Shown: in pieces, positions 6,016 to 10,739 of the stretch
Layout of the letters: every line of letters starts with the position of its first letter
Position numbering within the stretch: the first letter of the stretch is position 1
Source of the DNA: an uncultured Collinsella sp.
GTDB taxonomy: Bacteria; Actinomycetota; Coriobacteriia; Coriobacteriales; Coriobacteriaceae
DNA: 12,788 nt
Direction of reading: 5' to 3'
NCBI GenBank assembly: GCA_902494945.1
Contig: CABUVF010000044.1
Span: forward strand, 1 to 12,788
Translations under genes and position numbers: made by a program
The notes under the pieces: model-generated
The model's input: only the letters and a program-made list of their open reading frames with translations
What the model was told of the DNA's origin: nothing
The model's database searches: none

Positions 6016-6138
6016 TCGACAACAGCAATGTCAAACGGGTAGAATGGTGCCGACGGCAGCCCAAGTCGTAGGAAGCTGGGCAGAGCCGTTGCTTTGAAGA
6101 GTTAGGTCACCGCCTTAGCGACGGTGACCTTTCTTTTT
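6016..6138 (+). ncRNA. Candidate antisense RNA convergent to the small toxin-like gene
   Basis: A -35-like TCGACA (6016-6021) and a -10-like TAGAAT (6040-6045) are 18 bases apart, each matching the sigma-70 consensus at five of six positions. They predict a start near 6052. A rho-independent terminator follows: AGGTCACCG (6104-6112), a 9-base loop, CGGTGACCT (6122-6130), then TTCTTTTT. The resulting RNA would be about 85 nt with no ORF. It overlaps the 3' end of the small gene on the other strand, whose stop codon lies in the terminator loop. This tail-to-tail layout is that of type I antitoxin RNAs such as those of the Fst/par and TxpA/RatA systems. Existence of the RNA is inferred from promoter and terminator only. 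Confidence 0.5.
6104..6138 (+). terminator. Rho-independent terminator
   Basis: A perfect 9-bp stem, AGGTCACCG / CGGTGACCT, is followed by TTCTTTTT on the plus strand. On the minus strand the same stem lies across the end of the small ORF, without a T-run. Confidence 0.75.
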
Positions 6139-6240
6139 GGGCTTCGAACCCTGCTTGAGTGCCTTGGAAAGGCCGACGAGGGCCGTGAGGAGCGAGACCA
6201 GGGCGGTCAGGAGCTTCACGAACTCGGTGAAATCGGTCAT
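6115..6240 (-). CDS. 41-aa hydrophobic peptide with basic tail, candidate type I toxin
   Basis: This is a short gene. The product MTDFTEFVKLLTALVSLLTA continues LVGLSKALKQGSKPKKKGHRR: an amphipathic or membrane-inserting helix (about residues 4-28), then a strongly basic tail. The translation signal is exceptional: GGGAGGTGAT on the minus strand (about 6257-6248) nearly matches the full anti-Shine-Dalgarno, eight bases before ATG 6240. That signal can pair with CCTCCAT just upstream in the mRNA, hiding it in a hairpin, as in many type I toxin mRNAs. An extended -10 (TGCTAGAAT, core 6309-6304) gives a start near 6297. The convergent candidate antisense RNA ends over its 3' end. A small membrane toxin is inferred. 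A bacteriocin-like or plain membrane peptide is possible. No sequence family is recognised. Confidence 0.6.
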   Translation of the reverse strand: MTDFTEFVKLLTALVSLLTALVGLSKALKQGSKPKKKGHRR

Positions 6241-6303
6241 GGGCATCACCTCCCATCGGATGGAGGGCTCTGCCCGGCACGAGGACTGCCGACAGCGCTG
6301 CTG

Positions 6304-6312
6304 ATTCTAGCA
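6304..6312 (-). promoter_or_regulatory. Extended -10 promoter of the 41-aa peptide gene
   Basis: On the minus strand TGC-TAGAAT forms an extended -10 element (TAGAAT at 6309-6304). TTGATC lies about 20 bases upstream as a weak -35. The element overlaps the tail of the upstream minus-strand gene (stop 6320-6318), so the peptide has its own promoter rather than depending on read-through. Confidence 0.45.
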
Positions 6313-6317
6313 GAGCG

Positions 6318-6566
6318 TCATTCTTCTTCGATCAATCCGTGCTCCACTCCCTCGCCGGAATCCAGTCTTTCCGCAGCTCGACGAAGGTGTTCTTGATTCC
6401 CGCGACCCCAAAACGGATCGTCTTCGCGCTCGTCACGGGCCTTGAGCTTGCCCCTGGCTCTCTCGACGGCCTCGCCAGTCGCTTGCCGCCGAACCTCATC
6501 CTTAACTTCCTCGCCGATCTCCCCAAATTCCAACGCCGGCCCGTTCTTGCTCACCGGTCCGTACAT
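6318..6566 (-). CDS. Small acidic protein with antitoxin-like C-terminus
   Basis: From ATG 6566 the product is 82 aa, starting MYGPVSKNGPALEFGEIGEE, charged and helical, with good codon use. The C-terminal stretch PFWGRGNQEHLRRAAERLDS, then GEGVEHGLIEEE, strongly resembles the toxin-binding tail of Phd/YefM- or RelB-type antitoxins, where 'F-x-x-x-N-x-x-x-L-x-x-A/S' precedes 'G..v.H.LIE'. The usual N-terminal DNA-binding domain is not obvious, and no partner toxin (YoeB/RelE type) lies next to it, so it may be an orphan or truncated antitoxin. GGGGAGGG eight bases upstream supports ATG 6566. The frame continues to a TTG at 6656 immediately after a TAG inside the CTATTAG repeat; that longer 112-aa form has no ribosome binding site. 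Family assignment is motif-level inference. Confidence 0.45.
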   Translation of the reverse strand: MYGPVSKNGPALEFGEIGEEVKDEVRRQATGEAVERARGKLKARDEREDDPFWGRGNQEHLRRAAERLDSGEGVEHGLIEEE

Positions 6567-6650
6567 GCTCGGCCCTCCCCTGCTCGCGACCTGTTTTCCA
6601 GCCAAGACCGTACTCGCTATTGCTTCTAATAGCTTGAACAGCTCTTCATC

Positions 6651-6720
6651 CGGCAACTATTAGCAACTATTAGTCCAAATCCTCCAGCCCAGCAGCCAAT
6701 AACCACCATTAGCCCAGCTA
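6651..6720. repeat. CTATTAG repeats, right cluster
   Basis: CAACTATTAG occurs twice in tandem (about 6652-6671), with ACCACCATTAGCCC and similar degenerate copies to about 6715. The tandem pair is the same as in the left cluster near 5914-5930, so the toxin-like locus and antitoxin-like gene are bracketed by the same repeats about 740 bases apart. Confidence 0.5.
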
Positions 6721-6839
6721 AACGACCAAAACAAATCGCCCGGTGCACAGAATCTGAACAGTCACGAGACGCGTTGAACTCAACATGCGCGGCCTGTCCC
6801 GCGTGGACAGCTACAGGGTCGTCTGCGTCGCCGGCCCTG

Positions 6840-6989
6840 TTGCCATTCAATCAGCTGCATAATATATAGGCAGGTCTCCCGAGTACTCCCGTCGCCCTAG
6901 TGCGTTGCCATTCAAAGCAACGAGTAACGCTTGGGTAAGAGGGCGCACCTTCACTCTTGGTGAATCACTCGCCGCCCCTGTGCCCTTTT
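6840..6989 (+). ncRNA. Candidate structured leader or small RNA upstream of copG
   Basis: TTGCCA (6840-6845) and TATATA (6863-6868) are 17 bases apart, predicting a start near 6875. No ORF follows. The next 115 bases can fold into CGTTGC/GCAACG (6903-6908 with 6917-6922) and a larger stem in which AGGGCGCAC (about 6941-6949) faces GTGCCCT (6980-6986). That stem encloses TTCAC-tcttg-GTGAA (6950-6964) and ends in a short TTTT. The word GTTGCCATTCAA occurs twice (about 6839 and 6904). It could be a copy-control RNA or an attenuated leader of the copG-rep operon. Inferred from promoter-like and foldable sequence only. Confidence 0.3.
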
Positions 6990-7062
6990 CGGCAATTTCC
7001 TGTATCCCTTTTGGAAACTCGAGTGCCTATCTGGCCGACGAAAAGATTTAGCGAATTTAGGT

Positions 7063-7132
7063 GTACCACTCTGTGTTAGTTTGTATTTTAGACAGTATTT
7101 GTGATACGCTTTGTTTCAATCAGTAGTGGTAC
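7063..7132. promoter_or_regulatory. Promoter/operator region of copG
   Basis: This AT-rich stretch ends just before the copG ribosome binding site and contains an inverted pair, GTACCACT (7063-7070) and AGTGGTAC (7125-7132), 54 bases apart. -35/-10-like words (TTGTAT at 7081, TAGACA at 7089, GATACGCT near 7103) lie between the arms. CopG-family repressors bind inverted repeats over their own promoter, so this is the likely operator. Exact promoter positions are uncertain. Confidence 0.35.
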
Positions 7133-7166
7133 GATTTCGTTTGTTCAACGAAGGAGGTAATTGTCT

Positions 7167-7325
7167 ATGGCAGTGGCCGAGGAGAAGAAAAGAATCCAGG
7201 TTACTCTGCCTCTCGAAATTTGGCGTGATCTCGATGACTACGCGAAGAGCCGCGGTGTAGCTAAGTCGTCTATGGCGGCGATCGCTATCGCCGAGTTTTT
7301 GGAGCGTGTTAAAGAGCAAAAATAG
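7167..7325 (+). CDS. copG-like: CopG-like ribbon-helix-helix repressor, probable copy control
   Basis: This 52-aa gene opens with MAVAEEKKRIQVTLPLEIWR and continues DLDDYAKSRGVAKSSMAAIA, then IAEFLERVKEQK. The beta strand RIQVTLP, helix A (LEIWRDLDDYAKSRG), the turn and helix B (AKSSMAAIAIAEFLERV) give the ribbon-helix-helix fold and closely parallel CopG of pMV158-type plasmids in size and pattern. It would bind DNA as a dimer at its own promoter and repress transcription of itself and the downstream initiator gene. A full AAGGAGG (7151-7157) sits nine bases before ATG 7167. A terminator follows directly, then the probable rep gene 187 bases downstream, the usual order for a copy-control repressor. 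Confidence 0.8.
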   Translation: MAVAEEKKRIQVTLPLEIWRDLDDYAKSRGVAKSSMAAIAIAEFLERVKEQK

Positions 7326-7331
7326 ATATGA

Positions 7332-7367
7332 AAAAAGCCCCCTACCGCCAAGTAAGAAGGGCTTTTT
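7332..7367. terminator. Terminator or attenuator between copG and rep
   Basis: AAAAAGCCC (7332-7340) and GGGCTTTTT (7359-7367) form a 9-bp stem with an 18-base loop, ending in T5 on the plus strand and, by symmetry, on the minus strand. Placed between repressor and initiator genes it may limit read-through into rep. Confidence 0.65.
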
Positions 7368-7489
7368 CCATGTTCAAATGTGGCTTTCTGGCCTGTTACC
7401 TGCAATCCTAGCACACGTATGCTTCGATTTGGGTCCCTATGTTGAAGTACTACCAAAATACTATGGCATCACTTCGACTGATGGCTAGA

Positions 7490-7508
7490 TAGCCTCAACG
7501 AGAGGCTA
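7490..7508 (+). promoter_or_regulatory. Inverted repeat covering the rep ribosome binding site
   Basis: TAGCCTC (7490-7496) and GAGGCTA (7502-7508) form a perfect 7-bp inverted repeat with a five-base spacer. The right arm contains the only Shine-Dalgarno-like sequence (GAGAGG, 7500-7505) before ATG 7513. Folding in the mRNA would hide the start of the initiator gene; alternatively it is a protein operator. Confidence 0.5.
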
Positions 7509-7512
7509 GTTT

Positions 7513-8109
7513 ATGGATAGAAATTTAAAACCGGACGTGGGCGGTGGCTATCCGTGGGACACGGATAGCCACCCGTCCGGCCCCGCAAGCCCGTCTGGAA
7601 TGGGGGCGGCGTCCGATTTCGCGAATCAGGCCGTCACAGATGCCGCCATGCCCAATAGTGAGAGTCACCGCGAAGCACTTCGCCGGGCATCGGATGAATC
7701 GTCCCGTGTCGCCCACATGGTGCAGGATATGGTCAGCGAGAAGGTCGCGATCATCAAGCCGCCGTGGATGCTCGAGCTCGGTTTGCCTAGACTTGACACC
7801 GATATCATGGGGCGGATTTGGTCGTTCCAGCGCAAGGACGTTTACAAATCCACCTGCTACATCAGCCTTGCCACCATGGCGGCGGACGTCAACTCGGATC
7901 GGTCGAACGTCAAGAAGAGAATCGATAAGCTCGTCGAACTCGGTCTTTTGATTAAGTCGCCGCGTGGTAATAACAAATCTGTTGAGTACCGGCTCGATAT
8001 GACGGCGATCGCTAAGCGCAGGCTCGAAGTCGAGGAGGGTAGGAAAAAGCAACGCGCCGAGAATTCGGCGAAACGCAAAGCTCAGTGGGACGCAAAGCAT
8101 TCTGCCTAG
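7513..8109 (+). CDS. rep: Winged-helix protein, probable replication initiator
   Basis: The product is 198 aa. Residues 1-60 are Gly/Pro/Ser-rich and probably disordered. From about 65 to 110 there is a helical region (VAHMVQDMVSEKVAIIKPPW, then MLELGLPRLDTDIMGRIWSF). Residues about 115-161 (CYISLATMAADVNSDRSNVK, then KRIDKLVELGLLIKSPRGNN) form a winged helix-turn-helix of the HTH_36-like kind found in small plasmid and phage initiators. The C-terminus (165-198) is a highly basic helix. It directly precedes a dense iteron array and follows a CopG-like gene, which makes it the best initiator candidate in the window; nothing else here looks like a Rep. A transcription regulator with this fold cannot be excluded. 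The start is ATG 7513, with the weak GAGAGG inside a hairpin. Confidence 0.6.
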   Translation: MDRNLKPDVGGGYPWDTDSHPSGPASPSGMGAASDFANQAVTDAAMPNSESHREALRRASDESSRVAHMVQDMVSEKVAIIKPPWMLELGLPRLDTDIMGRIWSFQRKDVYKSTCYISLATMAADVNSDRSNVKKRIDKLVELGLLIKSPRGNNKSVEYRLDMTAIAKRRLEVEEGRKKQRAENSAKRKAQWDAKHSA

Positions 8110-8114
8110 TTTGA

Positions 8115-8157
8115 AGGGCTATGGGTTGTATGAACCCATAGCCCTATTTCTTTTTCT
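8115..8157 (+). terminator. Terminator of rep made from the first iteron
   Basis: AGGGCTATGGGTT (8115-8127) and AACCCATAGCCCT (8133-8145) form a 13-bp stem with a five-base loop followed by ATTTCTTTTTC, right after the rep stop codon. The first iteron therefore doubles as an intrinsic terminator for rep. Confidence 0.65.
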
Positions 8158-8625
8158 TACAAACTATGGGTTGAAAGAACCTACAGTATAGCTATGGGTT
8201 GTTTTAACCCATAGCTTGGCGAAAAATCATTTTATTGATAGGGGGTTAAATAACTGTTCTTCAGCAAGACTATTGGTTAGGACAACCCATAGTCTTGCTG
8301 ACAGAGATCGCGGACGCTTTTCCGTGACGGTATAGATATGGGTTGAAAGAACCCATAGACAATTTAAGCCACTTTTCTAGCTATGGGTTAATCCAACCCA
8401 TAGAAAGCGATCGAAAAATGCCAAAAAGTACCGGAATAGTTATTTCAACCCATAGTTTGAGCCTGTGTTACCCGGGGCCAACTTATCAACTATGGGTTGT
8501 CTCACGAGACTATGGGTTGAAATAACCCATGCCAACTATGGGTTCAGTTAACCCATGCACTATGGGTTGAAATAACCACAACTATGGGTTGAAATAACCA
8601 CAACTATGGGTTCATACAACCCACC
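8115..8625. repeat. Palindromic iteron array, probable origin of replication (oriV)
   Basis: About a dozen copies of CTATGGGTT-N5-AACCCATAG or degraded versions lie here. Full palindromes start at 8119, 8192, 8337 and 8381. Copies with decayed right arms start at 8164, 8510, 8536, 8560, 8582 and 8604. A left-arm-only copy is at 8490, a right-arm copy at 8447-8455, and a faint one near 8239. The last copies are spaced 24, 22 and 22 bases apart, about two helical turns, and share the spacer GAAAT or a relative. One copy (8262-8300) has arms extended to 17 bp. Iterons directly after the initiator gene are the hallmark of a theta-type origin. Their palindromic form means dimeric binding and possible autoregulation. 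Confidence 0.8.
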
Positions 8626-8631
8626 AAGTCT

Positions 8632-8659
8632 GACTAGAGTGAATAAGATTCACTTAGTC
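8632..8659. repeat. Imperfect hairpin at the end of the iteron array
   Basis: GACTAgAGTGAAT (8632-8644) and ATTCACTTAGTC (8648-8659) pair with one bulged G and a three-base loop. Unlike the iterons it lacks the TATGGGTT core. It could be another protein site at the origin. Confidence 0.4.
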
Positions 8660-8738
8660 TGAGCTCAAGGGAGAAACGGAGAAATCTACCAGAAAGCATT
8701 TAATGATCGAACGATATACAAACAAGGAGATCCTTCGT

Positions 8739-8984
8739 CCTTGCCCTCCGTTCGGCTACGCCTCACTCCGCGTCGCCTGTGGCTCCTTGGCGCTCGCTAC
8801 GCTCGCACTCCGGTCGCCTTCGGCTCCCTGCGCGTCGGCTACGCCTCCTTGCCCTCCGCGCGCTTGCGCACGCTCCGCGTCGCCTGCGGCTCCTTGGCAT
8901 GGCCTTCGGCCAAAAGTGTGGGGGCTCCGCCCCAACTCCCCACCCACGTTCTCGCCGATCCCCGGCGCCGGCGTCGCCTTCGGC
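8739..8984. repeat. GC-rich array of small hairpins in a degenerate 108-bp tandem repeat
   Basis: The stretch is built of short stems with 3-4 base loops: GGCTACGCC (8754, 8837), GCCTGTGGC (8775), GCCTTCGGC (8816, 8976), GCCTGCGGC (8882), GGCCTTCGGCC (8901) and GGGGCTCCGCCCC (8921). CCTTGCCCTCCG occurs at 8739 and 8847, and CGTCGCCTGYGGCTCCTTGG at 8771 and 8878, so the block is a diverged tandem duplication of about 108 bp. Open frames here in several directions are a by-product of the GC bias. Possible roles are single-strand initiation or lagging-strand priming next to the origin, a transfer-origin flank, or a neutral repeat family. Confidence 0.6.
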
Positions 8985-9023
8985 TCCCCGGGCGACCTAT
9001 CGCACTCAGTCGCAACCCGTCCA

Positions 9024-9098
9024 ATTCGGCAATGAGTGCCGAATCCGATTCCCGGTCGATCGGGATACCGGTATTCAGTCAACCTTGCACAGAATACC
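9024..9098. repeat. Hairpin plus overlapping palindromes
   Basis: ATTCGGCA (9024-9031) and TGCCGAAT (9037-9044) form a perfect 8-bp stem with a five-base loop. Directly after come ATTCCCG / CGGGAT around TCGA and TACCGGTA, overlapping palindromes to about 9075. A hairpin followed by a conserved single-strand stretch is the layout of an oriT, but no relaxase gene is seen, so only the structure is claimed. Confidence 0.4.
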
Positions 9099-9144
9099 GC
9101 TAGAAGGTCACAGAATTGAAAATAGGGCGACTTATTGGTGGGGT

Positions 9145-9171
9145 TTGACCGTTTTCTCATTGCTATATAAA
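9145..9171 (+). promoter_or_regulatory. Possible promoter facing the parA/RHH operon
   Basis: TTGACC (9145-9150) is followed at 15 bases by TATAAA (9166-9171), or at 17 by TAAAAC. There is no ORF between here and the convergent partition operon, so any transcript (about 9178-9265, with a possible ACAGGA/TCCTG stem) would be non-coding. Spacing is not ideal. Confidence 0.3.
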
Positions 9172-9265
9172 ACGAGGTCTTAAATCGGCTCTCAGTGGCC
9201 TAAAAAGAGACAGGAGCACCTTTCGATACCCCCGTCCTGATCCTCTTGGACTTCCATTTTGTCAC

Positions 9266-9297
9266 AACGTTAAGAACGTTACGTCGTTCTCTTCGTT
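9266..9297. terminator. Probable terminator of the partition operon
   Basis: AACG (9266-9269) with CGTT (9294-9297) and AGAACG (9273-9278) with CGTTCT (9285-9290) form a two-part stem with a six-base loop, directly overlapping the TAA (9298-9296) of the RHH gene. No clear T-run on the minus strand. Confidence 0.4.
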
Positions 9298-9598
9298 AAA
9301 ACCCGTTTTCGGCAAGGTACTCGTCGAACAGCTCACGTGCGATGTCGGAAACGGACTTGTCCTCCTCGAGTGCGGCCTGCTTCAAGCGCTTTCGATAGCT
9401 CTCGGGAACGTAGACAGACAGCTGTACAAGCCTCTCAGATGCCCCTTCAGCGCCTTTTTTGGGGCGCCCGGCTTTCCGTACCTGCGGAGCCGGTTTCTGG
9501 GACTCAGATGCGCTCTCAACGATTTTCTGCTGCCTCTCCTCGGCCTTCTCCGCGGCGACGTCGAAGTAGGAGGTCGATTTCTTGAACTTTCCGGCCAT
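9296..9598 (-). CDS. parB: RHH partition partner of ParA (ParB/ParG-type)
   Basis: The product is 100 aa. The N-terminal half is basic and Ala/Gln-rich, probably flexible (MAGKFKKSTSYFDVAAEKAE, with KAGRPKKG near residue 45). The C-terminal half (about 55-100) is a ribbon-helix-helix domain: strand RLVQLSVYVP, helix ESYRKRLKQAALEEDK, turn SVSD, helix IARELFDEYLAENGF. An unstructured, positively charged N-terminus plus C-terminal RHH is the build of ParG and omega-type centromere-binding proteins of type Ib partition systems, which stimulate the ParA ATPase with the N-terminus and bind the centromere or operator with the RHH. ATG 9598 overlaps the parA TAA as TAATG, so the two are translationally coupled. 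The CATATG repeats upstream of parA are its likely target. Confidence 0.82.
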   Translation of the reverse strand: MAGKFKKSTSYFDVAAEKAEERQQKIVESASESQKPAPQVRKAGRPKKGAEGASERLVQLSVYVPESYRKRLKQAALEEDKSVSDIARELFDEYLAENGF

Positions 9599-10149
9599 TA
9601 CAGGACCTCCTCGATCTCGTCCAAGATGTTTTCGATTGCCTGGGCGGCCTTGCCGCTCTTCGCGATTTCGTACACGGGCTTGCCCAGGGCCGCGCCCTGC
9701 TTGAAGGCCGCTGCGGTCGGAACGGTGCCCAGCACGGGCAGGTCGTCGGCCTCGAGCAGTTCGAGGAACTGGCGGTCGACCGTCTGGTTTGCCGCGAAGT
9801 TGTTGACGATGATGGCGAACGATAGGTCGGGATTGGCCTCGGTGATGACCTTGATGGTCCTCTTCATCGGTTTCAGGCCCAGCGTGCCGGGTTGCACCGG
9901 GATGATCGCGATGTCAGCGTTTTTGGCATACACAGCCGTCTCGTCGCTCAGGAACCCCGGCGTGTCGATGACGTTTACGGCGTCCTCGTCGTCGAGCAGG
10001 TTCTTCTCGTGGTTCGCACCGCCCTGCGGGTCCAGGTTGCCGAAACCGACCTTGTGGCCGCGGCGCTCGAGACCCCAGGCGATCTCGTCGGCGAACGTCG
10101 TCTTGCCGACGCCGCCCTTCTGATTGACTAGCAGGATGTTCGTCGCCAT
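9598..10149 (-). CDS. parA: ParA-type partition ATPase
   Basis: The product is 183 aa, a small type Ib ParA without an N-terminal HTH. It opens MATNILLVNQKGGVGKTT, giving the deviant Walker A motif KGGVGKTT (residues 11-18) with the signature Lys11. LDPQGG (39-44) supplies the A' Asp40, and VNVIDTPG (59-66) is Walker B. IIPVQPG (82-88) and IIVNNF are further conserved strands. It would form ATP-dependent DNA-bound patterns that move the plasmid with its RHH partner. The frame extends to ATG 10188, but ATG 10149 is chosen because GGGGAGG lies just upstream and the protein then begins at the first beta strand. The ATPase comes first, the RHH gene second, with the operator upstream, as in parFG/delta-omega-like systems. 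Confidence 0.93.
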   Translation of the reverse strand: MATNILLVNQKGGVGKTTFADEIAWGLERRGHKVGFGNLDPQGGANHEKNLLDDEDAVNVIDTPGFLSDETAVYAKNADIAIIPVQPGTLGLKPMKRTIKVITEANPDLSFAIIVNNFAANQTVDRQFLELLEADDLPVLGTVPTAAAFKQGAALGKPVYEIAKSGKAAQAIENILDEIEEVL

Positions 10150-10175
10150 GTCCTCCCCTTTCTGAATAGCATAGT

Positions 10176-10260
10176 CATATGTTAGCACATTAGCATATGA
10201 TTACATTAAGTAATTCTAAGTCACAGGTAGAAATATATGAGCATGTTAAGCAATTAGTAT
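10176..10260 (-). promoter_or_regulatory. CATATG-repeat operator/centromere upstream of parA
   Basis: Two CATATG words (10176-10181 and 10194-10199) lie in an imperfect palindrome, followed by AGCATATGATTACATTAA (10192-10209) and a looser copy, GAGCATGTTAAGCAATTAG, near 10238-10256. The 18-base word recurs with one change at 11449-11466. The stretch is AT-rich and covers where the parA promoter must lie. The most likely ligand is one of the window's RHH proteins. Confidence 0.6.
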
Positions 10261-10279
10261 AGTACTACGCTACCGTGCT

Positions 10280-10312
10280 CATGACTGTGGGTTGGTTTAA
10301 CCTATAGTCATG
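10280..10312. promoter_or_regulatory. Extra iteron-like palindrome outside the array
   Basis: CATGACTGTGGGTT (10280-10293), spacer GGTTT, AACCTATAGTCATG (10299-10312) is the iteron pattern CTATGGGTT-N5-AACCCATAG with two changes and extended arms. It lies between the divergent parA and 10356 genes, 1.7 kb from the main array. Confidence 0.65.
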
Positions 10313-10355
10313 CTAAAGTTGCCAAAAGGGGCACAAAGGCCAATACGTTTGCGCA

Positions 10356-10637
10356 GTGCCGGCACAGCGACCTAGCATCGTATGCACCGGCGGAATCATC
10401 GCAGGCCTGCAAGGAGAGCATATCCACGGGCTCGTGGTCGCCGGAGGCCTCGTGATGCAGCACGCGCCGGGCGGCGACTGGAAGCGCGTCGATAGGGATG
10501 CACTTGCTGCCTGGCTCGACAGATACGGTTACAAGGTCGCTGATCGCGAGACGGAGACCCTTCCGACCGCCGACGCGGCGAGGCGGTTACGCGAGTGGGA
10601 ACTCAAGGGTAAAAACGCATCGTCGCTGAACCAGTGA
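10356..10637 (+). CDS. Hypothetical 93-aa protein
   Basis: The frame starts at GTG 10356 (no in-frame ATG before residue 34; a TAA closes it upstream at 10314) and ends at TGA 10637. The product MPAQRPSIVCTGGIIAGLQG continues EHIHGLVVAGGLVMQHAPGG, then DWKRVDRDALAAWLDRYGYK, and ends in a charged helix with a Ser/Asn tail. Codon use is GC-biased like its neighbours, which supports real coding, and the short beta-rich N-terminus plus DWKRVDRDALAAWL helix looks like a compact alpha/beta protein. The ribosome binding site is weak (AAAGG at 10336 is too distant). No family recognised. It diverges from parA, with the iteron-like palindrome in the shared intergenic region. Confidence 0.5.
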   Translation: MPAQRPSIVCTGGIIAGLQGEHIHGLVVAGGLVMQHAPGGDWKRVDRDALAAWLDRYGYKVADRETETLPTADAARRLREWELKGKNASSLNQ

Positions 10638-10683
10638 GTCAGCATTCTTTAGTGTTAGATGATGGATATTGAAATTAATTAGC

Positions 10684-10702
10684 GAGATAATGTGCATATC
10701 TC
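10684..10702. promoter_or_regulatory. Small inverted repeat and -10-like words before the membrane peptides
   Basis: GAGATA (10684-10689) and TATCTC (10697-10702) form a 6-bp inverted repeat. TTGAAA (10669-10674), GATAAT (10686-10691) and CATAAT (10703-10708) are promoter-like words around it, but none are at ideal spacing. It is the only promoter-like area before the 10740-11105 gene pair. Confidence 0.3.
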
Positions 10703-10739
10703 ATAATGTATGCGTTTCACCATGAGAGAGGGGTCTGTC

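Noticed and set aside
6626..6850. 74-codon minus-strand frame
   Set aside because: It runs through the CTATTAG repeats and lacks a start signal; composition is not protein-like.
7525..8100. 191-codon minus-strand frame opposite rep
   Set aside because: Antisense shadow; the plus strand carries a coherent winged-helix domain and fits the copG-rep-iteron order.
8115..8625. CRISPR array
   Set aside because: The repeats are short palindromes with unequal, short or no spacers and no unique 30-base spacers; iterons explain them better.
8703..9183. Several long open frames on both strands
   Set aside because: They run through the GC-rich hairpin array, are low-complexity and mutually overlapping, and have no ribosome binding sites.
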